DNA of 35,809 bases from Candidatus Aerophobota bacterium (GCA_021163155.1 JAGGXI010000064.1:1-35809), one strand, 5' to 3'. Counted from the stretch's first letter, positions 7,425 to 15,784 are shown. The notes: generated by a model from the sequence alone, not told the origin. Program-made: numbers and translations.

Positions 7425-8510
7425 ATGAATTTGGAGAAAAGTATTTATAGAATAATGGACGTCAATCTTAATCGGGCATGCGAAGGATTAAGAGTCATAG
7501 AAGATGGGGTAAGGTTTATATTAAATGATTATTCTCTTACAAAAAGAGTTAAAGAATTACGTCATTGTATAATAAAAGCAGTAAAAGAATTTCCTCAAAT
7601 TAACCAGACCAAGCTTATAGTCTCTCGAGATATTAAAAGAGATGTAGGGATGAAAATTAAAGAAGATGAACGGAGAAAATTTGAGGAGATAATAGAGGCT
7701 AACTTTAGAAGAGTAGAGGAAGCAGAAAGAAGTATGGAAGAATTTGGTAAATTATTTTCTCCTATTATAGGGGAGAAGTTTAAGCAAATTCGTTTTAGAA
7801 CTTATTCTTTAGAAAAGAAGATAAGAATAAAATTTAAAAAAAGATGCGATGTTGCTCTTTATATAATCACTGATTCTCATTTAATAGGGGAGAATTTTGA
7901 GCAAAAGATAAAAGAAGTGGTATTTAGCGGAGCTACTGTAATTCAATTAAGAGAAAAGAATCTTCCTTTTGCCCCTTTTTTAAAAAGGGCTATTAAATTA
8001 AGAAAGATAGTTCCTTTTAAAAAAACTCTTTTTATCATAAATGATAGAGTGGATATAGCTGTAGCTTCTCAAGCAGATGGGGTACATTTAGGGCAGGAGG
8101 ATATCCCTCTTAAGGATGCTCGTAAAATCATGGGAGAAAATAAAATAATTGGTATCTCTACACATTCTTTGAATGAAGCGATGAAAGCAGAAAAAGAAGG
8201 TGCAGATTATGTAGCCATAGGTCCTATTTTCCCTACTTCTACTAAAGCTGATGTTAGCCTACCGAGGGGAACAGAAATAATTTCTCAAATTAAAAAAGCG
8301 GTAAACATTCCTGTAGTAGCTATAGGAGGTATAAACGAAGGGAATGTAGAGGGAGTTTTAAGAGCTGGAGCCGATGGAATAGCAGTGATAAGTGCTATTT
8401 TTAAAGAGAAAGATGTAGGATTAGCTACAAGAAATCTTTATAAAAAGATAAAGAAAATAAGAGAAAAAATAATTCGTGAGCAGGATGTACATATTAACAA
8501 GAAACTCTAA
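7425..8510 (+). CDS. thiE: ThiD2-ThiE fusion: HMP-phosphate kinase and thiamine-phosphate synthase
   Basis: Residues 1 to about 135 (IYRIMDVNLNRACEGLRVIEDGVRF..., SRDIKRDVGMKI, EANFRRVEEAERSMEEFGKL) match what I know as ThiD2. This is a monofunctional hydroxymethylpyrimidine-phosphate kinase often fused to ThiE. Residues 143-355 are a complete ThiE barrel: LYIITDS (145-151), TVIQLREKN (171-179), INDRVDIAVASQADGVHLGQED (205-226), GISTHS (243-248), AIGPIFPTSTK (264-274) and VAIGGI (298-303). Together they would phosphorylate HMP-P and join HMP-PP to thiazole phosphate. The ATG at 7425 has only a weak AAGG upstream. The 3' end overlaps the start of tsaE by 35 nt. No thiamine riboswitch was found upstream. 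Confidence 0.9.
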   Translation: MNLEKSIYRIMDVNLNRACEGLRVIEDGVRFILNDYSLTKRVKELRHCIIKAVKEFPQINQTKLIVSRDIKRDVGMKIKEDERRKFEEIIEANFRRVEEAERSMEEFGKLFSPIIGEKFKQIRFRTYSLEKKIRIKFKKRCDVALYIITDSHLIGENFEQKIKEVVFSGATVIQLREKNLPFAPFLKRAIKLRKIVPFKKTLFIINDRVDIAVASQADGVHLGQEDIPLKDARKIMGENKIIGISTHSLNEAMKAEKEGADYVAIGPIFPTSTKADVSLPRGTEIISQIKKAVNIPVVAIGGINEGNVEGVLRAGADGIAVISAIFKEKDVGLATRNLYKKIKKIREKIIREQDVHINKKL

Positions 8511-8961
8511 AGAGACTAAAAAGTTGGGGAAGAGCATAGGCGAAGAACTTCTTCATGGTTCTATAATAGCTTTAACAGGAGAATTAGGTAGTGGAAAAAC
8601 TACTTTAATTCAGGGAATAGGGGAGGGGATAGGAATCATTTCCATAATTAAAAGCCCTTCTTTTACTATTATTAATGAATATCCTGGCCCTATTGCTTTA
8701 TATCATTTTGACCTTTATCGACTGAGGGATGAGCAAGAAATTATATCCCTTGGATATGAGGAATATTTTTATAAAAGAGAGGGAATTGTAGCAGTGGAAT
8801 GGGCGGAAAAGATAAAAGATTTTTTACCTAAAGAGCACCTTAAAATAGATATTCAAATGTTAAGTTTATCAGAAAGAAAGATAAGTTTAAAACCTTGTGG
8901 CTTTTATTATAAGGGAATTGTAAATAGGATTAGAGGATTAGAGGGAAAGAGATACCGGTAG
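8476..8961 (+). CDS. tsaE: tRNA t6A biosynthesis ATPase TsaE
   Basis: TsaE is the P-loop ATPase that drives the TsaB-TsaD complex making threonylcarbamoyl-A37 in tRNA. With the GTG start at 8476, Walker A is GELGSGKTT (35-43), followed by KSPSFTIINEY, YHFDLYRL and VEWAEK, all typical. An ATG at 8485 is an alternative start; neither has a clear ribosome site. The gene overlaps the thiE end by 35 nt. The last residues NRIRGLEGKRYR are encoded by GGATTAGA octamers and the hairpin head, and the stop TAG (8959-8961) is the TAG of GGTAGCC. The native C-terminus was thus probably overwritten or extended by the repeat. TsaB follows after more repeats. Confidence 0.92.
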   Translation: MSRMYILTRNSKETKKLGKSIGEELLHGSIIALTGELGSGKTTLIQGIGEGIGIISIIKSPSFTIINEYPGPIALYHFDLYRLRDEQEIISLGYEEYFYKREGIVAVEWAEKIKDFLPKEHLKIDIQMLSLSERKISLKPCGFYYKGIVNRIRGLEGKRYR

Positions 8962-9229
8962 CCGCAACCTTCAGGTTGCGTAAAAACAGGATTAGAGGGG
9001 AAAAAGCAGGATTAAAGGATTAGAGGATTAGAGGATTAGAGGGAAAGAGATACCGGTAGCCGCAACCTTCAGGTTGCGTAAAAGCAGGATTAGAGGGAAA
9101 AAAGCAGGATTAGAGGATTAAAGGATTAAAGGATTAAAGGATTAGAGGATTAGAGGGAAAGAGATACCGGTAGCCGCAACCTTCAGGTTGCGTAAAAACA
9201 GGATTAGAGGGGAAAGGGGAGAGATTGAT
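8931..9229 (+). repeat. triple octamer/hairpin repeat block between tsaE and tsaB (family A)
   Basis: Three near-identical units of about 100-110 bp stand in tandem. Each has GGATTAGA/GGATTAAA octamers, then GGGAAAGAGATACC, then the hairpin GGTAGCCGCAACCTTCAGGTTGCG (8957-8980, 9055-9078, 9169-9192), then GTAAAAACAGG or GTAAAAGCAGG. The number of octamers differs between units. The block begins inside the tsaE reading frame, and its last part forms the purine-rich ribosome site before tsaB. Confidence 0.9.
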
Positions 9230-9898
9230 TTGTTAGTTTTAGTAATAGATACCTCTGGGAATGAGGGTAGTTTATGTTTAGGAAGAAAAGGAAAAGTTTT
9301 TGATATAAAGAGACTTCTCCCTTATTCGTCTTCAGAATCTATTTTCCCTGCATTGGATAAACTAATTGGGGAAAATAACTTGAAAATTAGAGATCTACAA
9401 GGAATTATTGTTAATTTAGGCCCTGGCTCATTTACTGGCTTACGAATAGGATTAAGTTTAGCAAAATCTCTATCCTTCAGTCTCAATCTTCCCTTAGCAG
9501 GTGTTTCTTTATTGGATAGCTGGGCTTTCTCTACTCATAAAAAGGGAGTTATTTGTCCTCTTCGCCAGGCTTATAAAGAGAGGTTTTATGGAGCATTTTA
9601 CAAAAGAGATACAGGGGAAATATCAAAAATAACAGAATATCTATTTTTTTCTTTTGAAGAAGTTATGGAAAAAGCAGAGCAATTCCTTCCACAAAAGGTG
9701 ACTTTCCTTATCTCAAGTGAAAATAAAAAAATACAGGATAAAATAAAAAAAACAAGAAGTTTTTTTACTTATTTTATTGAAAATAGCTTATCCTTAAAAA
9801 TTTTACTCGATTCTGGTATAAAAAAGATAGAGGAGGGAAAGATAGACAAATTTTACACTTTAGTCCCTCTTTACATTTCTCCTCCTGAAATAAGATAA
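9230..9898 (+). CDS. tsaB: tRNA t6A biosynthesis protein TsaB
   Basis: TsaB is the non-catalytic ASKHA-fold partner of TsaD in t6A synthesis. The conserved N-terminus VLVIDTSG (ATP-fold strand) and VNLGPGSFTGLRIGLSLAKSLSFSLNLPLAGVSLLD are present. I place the start at TTG 9230, with AGGGGAGAG just upstream, giving 222 residues, which is normal for TsaB. The frame stays open further upstream to 9188, but those 14 codons (RKNRIRGERGEID) are repeat sequence and not protein-like. The repeat therefore seems to provide the ribosome-binding site. TsaD and TsaC are not in this window. Confidence 0.88.
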   Translation: MLVLVIDTSGNEGSLCLGRKGKVFDIKRLLPYSSSESIFPALDKLIGENNLKIRDLQGIIVNLGPGSFTGLRIGLSLAKSLSFSLNLPLAGVSLLDSWAFSTHKKGVICPLRQAYKERFYGAFYKRDTGEISKITEYLFFSFEEVMEKAEQFLPQKVTFLISSENKKIQDKIKKTRSFFTYFIENSLSLKILLDSGIKKIEEGKIDKFYTLVPLYISPPEIR

Positions 9899-9905
9899 AC
9901 AAGAG

Positions 9906-10370
9906 ATGAAAAGCTGGAAAAACTCATTTGAAGGGAAGATAGAAATCCGTCGGATGAAAAGAGAGGATTTAATAGAAGTTAGTCAAATTGAAAAGCTCTC
10001 TTTTCCAACTCCCTGGTCATTCCATGTTTTCTCTTCCGAACTCAATAAAAAGGGATTTGCTTTCTATTATGTAACAGAATATGGGGAGAGGGTAGTAGGC
10101 TATGCGGGTTACTGGAAAATAGCAAAGGAAGCTCATATAGTTAACCTTGCCATTCATCCAAGCTTTAGAAAAAGAGGAATAGGGACAAAATTGTTAAGGT
10201 ATCTTTTTCAAGAAGCTCGAGGACAAGGTCTTGCAGAAGTTACTTTAGAAGTAAGGTATTCTAATATAGCTGCTCAACGCCTTTATGATAAATTCGGTTT
10301 TAAAAAGGTGGCTATTCATCGTCACTACTATATAGATGAAGATGCTATTATCTACTGGAAGAAGATGTAA
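9906..10370 (+). CDS. rimI: GNAT acetyltransferase, RimI type (ribosomal protein bS18 N-acetyltransferase)
   Basis: The 154-residue GNAT protein begins the conserved domain with IRRMKREDLIEVSQIEKLSFPTPWS, the PTPW form typical of RimI. The acetyl-CoA loop is RKRGIG within LAIHPSFRKRGIGTKLL. The C-terminal LEVRYSNIAAQRLYDKFGFKKVAIHRHYY is the classical RimI ending. It lies 7 bp after tsaB, and tsaB-rimI (often with tsaD) is a common bacterial arrangement. The ATG has a weak site, AAGAG. Its last 23 nt overlap the 3' end of the convergent bioY gene. Confidence 0.9.
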   Translation: MKSWKNSFEGKIEIRRMKREDLIEVSQIEKLSFPTPWSFHVFSSELNKKGFAFYYVTEYGERVVGYAGYWKIAKEAHIVNLAIHPSFRKRGIGTKLLRYLFQEARGQGLAEVTLEVRYSNIAAQRLYDKFGFKKVAIHRHYYIDEDAIIYWKKM

Positions 10371-10932
10371 AATGGATAGCTTTTGCTATTAGTGCAGCGG
10401 CGGTGAGTTTTATTATATCCCCGGATATAAAAGGAGCAATGCCTAAATAAAAGATTTCCTTAATCCCGATCTTTAAAGTGTAAATTAAACCCAACCCACC
10501 TGCCAGATAAATAACTACTGTTCCTAAACTCATAGCTAAAATTATGTGAAAAAAATTATTTTTCGGTTTTCCTGCTACCTTACCTGTTATGCAAGCGGCT
10601 AAAACGAAGCCAATTATATATCCTCCGGTAGGACCTGCAAGATAAGCTAAACCACCAGTAGCTCCAGCAAAAATAGGAAGACCTATTGCCCCTAAAAAAA
10701 GATATAAAAATTGGGATATTCCTCCCAATTTACTTCCTAAAATTACGCCACTTAAAAGAACAAAAAGAGTTTGTAAAGTGATAGGAATGGGAGTAAAAGG
10801 GAGAGGTATCCTTACAAAAGCGCCTAAACTTGTAAGAGCTACAAAGATGCTTACCCCCATAATATCAGAGACTATTTTAGGGAAGGTTATTTCTCGCATA
10901 AGAATAGTTTTTGTTCTTTGTGCTTCTATCAT
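10348..10932 (-). CDS. bioY: biotin transporter substrate-binding subunit BioY (ECF S component)
   Basis: BioY is the membrane S component that captures biotin for an energy-coupling-factor transporter. The protein has about six membrane segments. Characteristic segments are LGAFVRIPLPFTPIPITLQTLFV, LGSKLGGISQFLYLFLGAIGLPIFA and GPTGGYIIGF. I choose the ATG at 10932 (194 residues) because AAGGAG lies 6 nt upstream. The ATG at 10950 is in frame, but it precedes that ribosome site and would put it inside the gene. No EcfA or EcfT and no biotin synthesis gene is nearby, so it probably uses shared ECF modules. No BirA-type operator was recognised upstream. The 3' end overlaps rimI by 23 nt. Confidence 0.93.
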   Translation of the reverse strand: MIEAQRTKTILMREITFPKIVSDIMGVSIFVALTSLGAFVRIPLPFTPIPITLQTLFVLLSGVILGSKLGGISQFLYLFLGAIGLPIFAGATGGLAYLAGPTGGYIIGFVLAACITGKVAGKPKNNFFHIILAMSLGTVVIYLAGGLGLIYTLKIGIKEIFYLGIAPFISGDIIKLTAAALIAKAIHFTSSSSR

Positions 10933-10950
10933 TACTAACTCCTTTTTCAT

Positions 10951-11331
10951 TTTTTATTTTGGTTCTTTGATCATACAAGAAAGTATTAGTTTGAGATTTA
11001 TATGGCTATCGAGCTTTAATCCTGCTTTTACGCAACCTGAAGGTTGCGGCTACTTTTTTTCTCGGTTTTCCCTCTAATCCTCTAATCCTGCTTTTTTACT
11101 CTTACCGCTTCGCAGGCTAAAGCCTGCGGCTACCAGTTTACTTCTCACTGTTTTTTCCCTTTAATCCTGCTTTTACGCAACCTGAAGGTTGCGGCTACCG
11201 GTATCTCTTTCCCTTTAATCCTCTAATCCTGTTTTTCTCTTGGTTTTTTCTCTTTTTTTCTCTCGGTTTTTCCTCTAATCCTCTAATCCTTTAATCCTCT
11301 AATCCTGTTTTTTAGTCCTCTAATCCTCTTT
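10951..11331 (-). repeat. octamer/hairpin repeat block between EF-G-like gene and bioY (family A)
   Basis: This 380-bp gap holds no gene. On the minus strand it contains three hairpin copies. Two have the CAACCT/AGGTTG stem (11031-11053 and 11176-11199) and one has the CAGGCT/AGCCTG stem (11111-11134). GGATTAGA/GGATTAAA octamers lie between them and up to the EF-G-like stop. The G-rich strand is the coding strand of both neighbours. The part next to bioY (10951-11020) is plain AT-rich sequence with no promoter I can defend. Confidence 0.85.
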
Positions 11332-13380
11332 TCACTTGTCAGCTTGAACTTGGGAAATAATTTTCTGCATTATCTCCTCAGGGACTCTCTCATAATGAGA
11401 AAATTTTTTTTTAAAGGTTCCCTTTCCTTGAGTTATAGAACGAAGGCGAGTAGAATAGCTGGGTAATTCTGCTGCTGGAACATAAGCCTTTATTCTTTTT
11501 CTATTCTTAAATGATTCCACTTGCATAATTCTTCCTCTTCTGCTATTTAAATCGCCATTTGTTTCTCCTAAAAATTCATCAGGAATTTCAACCTCTATTT
11601 CCATAATAGGTTCCAAAAGAACAGGTTTGGCATTTTCCACTGCTTTTTTAAGCCCTATAGAGGCAGCAATTTGAAAAGCAATATCAGAAGAATCTACAGG
11701 ATGGTAAGTACCATCAAATAAAGTTACCTCCATATCAATTAGAGGGTAAGAGGCTAAAAATCCTTTTTTTGTGGTTTCCCTAACTCCTTTTTCTACGGAA
11801 GGGATAAATTTGGCAGGAACTGCTCCTCCTTTGATTTTATCTACAAATTTAATTCCTTCCCCTCGAGCAAGAGGTTTAACTCGTAACCATACATCTCCAT
11901 ATTGTCCATGCCCGCCTGTTTGTCTTTTGTATCTTCCCTGTGATTCTGCAACTGCGGTAATGGTTTCCCGATAGGGAATTTTGGGTTCTTCTGTCTTTAC
12001 ATCTATACCAAACTCCTCTTTTAGTCGCTCTATTACAATCTGCAAATGCATTTCCCCTGTTCCAGAAAGAATGGTCTGACCGAATTCTTTATCTATTTTC
12101 ATTTTAAGAAAAGGGTCCACCTTAGTTAGCTTAGCTAAAGCGACACTTAATTTTTGTTCATCTTTCTCTTTTTGAGTTTTAATAGCTATAGAGGTAGTTA
12201 GTTCTGGAATCTCCGGAGAAGGAAATTTTATCAGCGACTCTTTTTTACATAAAGTATCTCCAACATCTGTATTTTTAAGTTTGGTTATTGCTCCTATATC
12301 TCCGGCGAGTATTTGAGGAACCTCTTTTCTTTTATTTCCCTGCATTAGATAAATTTGCCCGATTTTCTCTTCCTTGTTTTTGGTAGAGTTATAAACAATG
12401 CTTCCCGAAAAAAAAGTGCCTGAATAAACCTTAAATAGATTAACTTCTCCTAAATGTGTTTCAGCGAGAGTTTGAAAAACGAGGGCAGACAAAGGCTCTT
12501 CCTTATTTATTTTTCTTTCTATTTCTTTGTCATCTATAGATTTCCCCTTTACAGATTTTCTCATTAAAGGGGAGGGGAAAAAATTGATTATAGTATTCAG
12601 TAAAAAATCTATTCCTATATTTTTAAGAGCAGACCCACAAAACAAAGGGATAAAACTATTTTTTATAAATCCATCTCTTAATCCTTTTTTAATTTCCTCT
12701 TTGCTTAATTCCTCATTTGCCAGGTATTTTTCAATAAAAGCATCGTCTGTTTCCGCTGCTGATTCTATCAACTTTTTTCTATATTCTTCCAATTTCTGCC
12801 TCTCTTCTTCAGAAACCTGTTTTTTCTCGACTTTTCCTTCTTTGTATATTCTTTCTTCAAGTTCTATTAAATCAACGACTGTTTTTTCATTTAAGGGTAA
12901 TTGGAAAGGAAGACAAGAAATCTCAAATTCCTCCTCTATCTGTTTAATTATAGAAGAAATCTCAAATTCCTCCTCTATTTTATTAATAAATATTGCCCGA
13001 GGAATTCCTTCTTTTATTGTATATTTCCAAACTTTTTTTTCTTCATTACCTATTTCCAGTGAAGGAGAGATAACAAATAATGCTGCTTCCACTGCTTTTA
13101 AAATAAACCGTGTTTTATCTATAAAGTCTGTAAACCCGGGGGTATCCAGTAAATTAATCTTATGGTTTTGCCATTCCAAATGAATCAAGGAGGGGTTTAT
13201 GCTAAAATTTCTCTTTTTTTCGATATTATCGTAGTCGGATGTTGTATTTTTTTCTTTTATATTTCCCATTTTGGTTATTAACTTAGCTTCGTATAATATA
13301 GCTTCTACTAAGGATGTTTTTCCTGTTCCTTGTCCTCCCACCAAAGCTATATTTCGTAAATTATCACTAAAACCTGTCAT
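11332..13380 (-). CDS. elongation factor G-like GTPase (EF-G2/EF-G-like family)
   Basis: The 682-residue protein has the full EF-G domain order. The G domain shows G1 GGQGTGKT (15-22) and G3 DTPG (79-82). Domains II-V follow, with RETITAVAESQGRYKRQTGGHGQYGDV and the C-terminal SYSTRLRSITQGKGTF. Two features separate it from the housekeeping factor. The switch I threonine region (RGITI) is replaced by RNFSINPSL, as in EF-G-like paralogues. The G4 motif reads NKIE (133-136) in place of NKxD. A 24-bp sequence coding IEEEFEIS occurs twice, 39 bp apart (residues 135-142 and 148-155), and the first copy falls on G4. The start has AGGAGG 8 nt upstream. GTP specificity is uncertain, and no ribosomal role is proven. 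The gene ends one repeat unit before bioY. Confidence 0.85.
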   Translation of the reverse strand: MTGFSDNLRNIALVGGQGTGKTSLVEAILYEAKLITKMGNIKEKNTTSDYDNIEKKRNFSINPSLIHLEWQNHKINLLDTPGFTDFIDKTRFILKAVEAALFVISPSLEIGNEEKKVWKYTIKEGIPRAIFINKIEEEFEISSIIKQIEEEFEISCLPFQLPLNEKTVVDLIELEERIYKEGKVEKKQVSEEERQKLEEYRKKLIESAAETDDAFIEKYLANEELSKEEIKKGLRDGFIKNSFIPLFCGSALKNIGIDFLLNTIINFFPSPLMRKSVKGKSIDDKEIERKINKEEPLSALVFQTLAETHLGEVNLFKVYSGTFFSGSIVYNSTKNKEEKIGQIYLMQGNKRKEVPQILAGDIGAITKLKNTDVGDTLCKKESLIKFPSPEIPELTTSIAIKTQKEKDEQKLSVALAKLTKVDPFLKMKIDKEFGQTILSGTGEMHLQIVIERLKEEFGIDVKTEEPKIPYRETITAVAESQGRYKRQTGGHGQYGDVWLRVKPLARGEGIKFVDKIKGGAVPAKFIPSVEKGVRETTKKGFLASYPLIDMEVTLFDGTYHPVDSSDIAFQIAASIGLKKAVENAKPVLLEPIMEIEVEIPDEFLGETNGDLNSRRGRIMQVESFKNRKRIKAYVPAAELPSYSTRLRSITQGKGTFKKKFSHYERVPEEIMQKIISQVQADK

Positions 13381-13408
13381 TTTAATTTCCTCCTCTTGGT
13401 CATTTTTG

Positions 13409-14458
13409 TTACCTTGTCTTCGCTCTATAATCGATTTCTTTTTCTCCTCCTCCAGGCACTTCTATCTCGTAGATAATACTATTATCTTTTATTTTATACT
13501 CGGAAGGAGTACTGTTTAATATTTCCCATTCTCCATAAAAGTGCTCCTGAACTTTTATCTTTGCAGGCGTATTTCTTGAATTGATAAGAATTATCTTATA
13601 ACTATACTCTTTTTCTGAAGATTCTAATTGTTTATAGGAAGTTTGAACTCTTTCCCCTTTTATTCCCTTCGCTTCTCTTAAATATATTTTTCCTTTTTCA
13701 AAAGGTATAATTTGAGGGAAACTATCTTTTCCAAGAAAAGAGATTTTGTTATTTAGCCCTATTTTGTAGATATATACATCCCCTGAAGGAAAGACTATTC
13801 CTGCTCCTTTCTCTTGAGTATTCTCAAATATTAATTCCTCTCTTACCTCTTCATTGTATTTAGCTCCATCAAAAAAATAGATTTTTTGTATAGGAATGTT
13901 TTCTTTAAGGAAAATTGCAATCTTTTTTTCCTCTCCTGTTTTAAGAGTTATAGGATAAGAAGGAGTATAAGAAAAAGGGGGTTCCTCTCTAAAAAGAGTT
14001 AGGTTAACTTGAGAGAAGTTCATCCCGCTTTTGTTTATTACTGTTCCCCAGCCATATAAATTCATAAATTTTTCTTTACTATCTATCTTAATTTGATAAT
14101 CTAATTTCCAACTCAGGTTTGTGGTAAGATAGTTGACTTTTAAGAGAGTTCTTCCATCTTTTTCAGATATTACTCTCCATAAAAGCGAATCTAATGCATA
14201 TTCTTGCTCTAAAATATTGCATCCTTCTACTTCTGGGTAAACTGAATCTATAATTATTCCCTTGCTTACAGGACCGAAACTTAATAAATTAACTCCTTTT
14301 TTAACGGATACCATCCTTATCTCTTCTATTAAGCCAAGACCATTAGAGAAGATAGTTACCCTTGTTATATCTTTTTCCTGAGCAAAGGCAAGGAGGGAAA
14401 AGCTTAGCAAAATAATTAATATCCCGATAACAATAAAAATTATTTCTCTCTTTTTCAT
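13409..14458 (-). CDS. exported protein of unknown function, DUF4139-like
   Basis: A signal peptide, MKKREIIFIVIGILIILLSFSLLAFAQE, is followed by about 320 mostly beta-type residues. The pattern ITRVTIFSNGLGLIEEIRMVSVKKGVNLLSFGPVSKGIIIDSVYPE, then LKVNYLTTNLSWKLDYQI near the middle and VEVPGGGEKEIDYRAKTR-like closure at the end recalls DUF4139/MuiA-type proteins. Their biochemical function is not known to me. I choose the ATG at 14458 because the upstream in-frame codons (to 14542) include hairpin-repeat sequence; ATGs at 14473 and 14464 are also possible. No clear ribosome site was found. It lies 29 bp before the EF-G-like gene and may share its transcript. Confidence 0.6.
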   Translation of the reverse strand: MKKREIIFIVIGILIILLSFSLLAFAQEKDITRVTIFSNGLGLIEEIRMVSVKKGVNLLSFGPVSKGIIIDSVYPEVEGCNILEQEYALDSLLWRVISEKDGRTLLKVNYLTTNLSWKLDYQIKIDSKEKFMNLYGWGTVINKSGMNFSQVNLTLFREEPPFSYTPSYPITLKTGEEKKIAIFLKENIPIQKIYFFDGAKYNEEVREELIFENTQEKGAGIVFPSGDVYIYKIGLNNKISFLGKDSFPQIIPFEKGKIYLREAKGIKGERVQTSYKQLESSEKEYSYKIILINSRNTPAKIKVQEHFYGEWEILNSTPSEYKIKDNSIIYEIEVPGGGEKEIDYRAKTR

Positions 14459-14536
14459 GTTCATCTTTTGCATCTCGTTCAATCTTAACTGAGTTTTACG
14501 GTAGTTAAAATCACCGCTTCGCCGATAAACATAAGC

Positions 14537-14797
14537 TACCACCGAATGAATTCGGTGGTATTTATATGGATGTCCTGCTTTTACGCAACCTGAAGGTTGC
14601 GGCTACCAGTTTACGTCTCACTGTTTTTTCTTTGTTTTTTCTTTTCCCTTTAATCCTTTAATCCTCTAATCCTTTAATCCTGCTTTTACGCAGGCTAAAG
14701 CCTGCGGCTACCAGTTTACGTCTCACTGTTTTTTCTTTGTTTTTTCTTTTCCCTTTAATCCTTTAATCCTTTAATCCTCTAATCCTGCTTTTTCCTC
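14537..14797 (-). repeat. octamer/hairpin repeat block between fabH and the DUF4139-like gene (family A)
   Basis: On the minus strand two units stand in tandem. One has the CAGGCT/AGCCTG hairpin (14689-14712) and one the CAACCT/AGGTTG hairpin (14584-14607). Each is preceded by octamers GGATTAAA/GGATTAGA and by AGTGAGACGTAAACTGG. At the far end is another perfect hairpin, TACCACCGAA-TGAA-TTCGGTGGTA (14537-14560). The first octamer begins a few bases after the fabH stop. A further hairpin remnant (around 14490-14522, GCGGTGATTTTAACTACCG) resembles 4325-4342. Confidence 0.88.
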
Positions 14798-15784
14798 TTA
14801 CCATTCAAGAAGAATAGAGCCACAGGTAATTCCGCCTCCAAAAGTGGTGAAAAGAATCTTATCCCCCCTCTTTATTCTCTTTTTTCTTATCGCCTCATCT
14901 AAAGCTACTGCAATAGAAGCGGCTGATAAATTACCATAGCGGTCTAAATTAATCCAGGTTTTATCCATACTTAACCCCACCCTTTTAGTTACTGCTTTGA
15001 TAATACGAATATTAGCTTGATGGGGGATAAAAAGATTGATATCGTTAGTAGTTAAGTTTCCTTTATCTAAAGATATTTCTATTGTTTGGGCCATCATCTT
15101 TACCGCTTTTTTAAACAGTTCATTGCCTTTCATTTTCATATAATGCTGTCTGTTTTTAACTGTTTCTATACTAGCAGGAAGTCTTGAGCCTCCAGCAGGA
15201 ACTTTTACTAAGTCTGCCCCAGAGCCATCAGCCCCTAAATAGCTGGAGATTATCCTGCTACTACCATGGGATGGTCTTAAGATTGCTGCTCCTGCGCCAT
15301 CGGCAAAAAGAACACAAGTATTTCTATCTTTCCAGTCGGTAATTCGGGAAAGGGTTTCTGCGGCTACTATTAAGATAGTATTATACATACCCGTAGCAAT
15401 AAATTGACTGCCTATACTAAGCGCATAGAGAAAGCCGGAACAAGCAGCTTCTAAATCAAAGCCAACAATTTTTCGTGCTCCCAACTTTTCCTGAAGAATA
15501 CAAGCTGTAGCAGGAAAAATCATATCTGGAGTAATAGTTGCCACAATAATCATATCTAATTCTTCAGAAGTAACTTTTGCAGCTTCCATAGCTTTTATAG
15601 AAGCTTTATAAGCTAAATCTGAAGCTGCTTCATTTTTATCAGCAATTCTTCTTTCCTTAATTCCTGTCCTTGCGCGTATCCACTCATCAGAAGTATCAAC
15701 CATATTCTCTAAATCTGCATTAGTTAAGATACGACGAGGAACATAAGAACCTGTTCCTGTTATCTGGGTCTCAATTAATTTCAT
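14798..15784 (-). CDS. fabH: beta-ketoacyl-ACP synthase III
   Basis: FabH condenses acetyl-CoA (or another short primer) with malonyl-ACP to start fatty-acid synthesis. The 328-residue protein has the catalytic triad C115 (EAACSGFLY), H255 (FIPHQANIR) and N285 (YGNLSAAS), and the C-terminal FGGGITCGSILLEW. The start ATG at 15784 has AAAGG 7 nt upstream. It follows plsX on the same strand across a 217-bp gap that contains a copy of the GGGAGGCT repeat. The rpmF-plsX-fabH order is the usual bacterial one, although the spacing is wider than normal. Confidence 0.96.
   Translation of the reverse strand: MKLIETQITGTGSYVPRRILTNADLENMVDTSDEWIRARTGIKERRIADKNEAASDLAYKASIKAMEAAKVTSEELDMIIVATITPDMIFPATACILQEKLGARKIVGFDLEAACSGFLYALSIGSQFIATGMYNTILIVAAETLSRITDWKDRNTCVLFADGAGAAILRPSHGSSRIISSYLGADGSGADLVKVPAGGSRLPASIETVKNRQHYMKMKGNELFKKAVKMMAQTIEISLDKGNLTTNDINLFIPHQANIRIIKAVTKRVGLSMDKTWINLDRYGNLSAASIAVALDEAIRKKRIKRGDKILFTTFGGGITCGSILLEW

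Noticed and set aside
8962-9229. Regular repeats looking like a CRISPR array
   Set aside because: The units include both octamers and hairpins. The segments between them are repeats themselves and not unique spacers, no cas gene is present, and unit lengths vary.
10951-11020. BirA operator upstream of bioY
   Set aside because: No dyad resembling the known biotin operator half-sites is visible.
11031-11065. Hairpin plus T-run (CTACTTTTTTTC) as an intrinsic terminator on the plus strand
   Set aside because: Other copies of the same hairpin lack the T-run, and no plus-strand gene ends here; rimI ends 660 bp earlier. A chance T-tract after a repeat copy is likelier.
12527-13183. Long plus-strand open frame opposite the EF-G-like gene
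   Set aside because: It is antisense to a clearly coding gene, with serine- and phenylalanine-rich translation typical of antisense shadow frames and no ribosome site.
14459-14542. Longer N-terminus of the DUF4139-like protein
   Set aside because: These codons include repeat hairpin sequence and would place residues before a good signal peptide.
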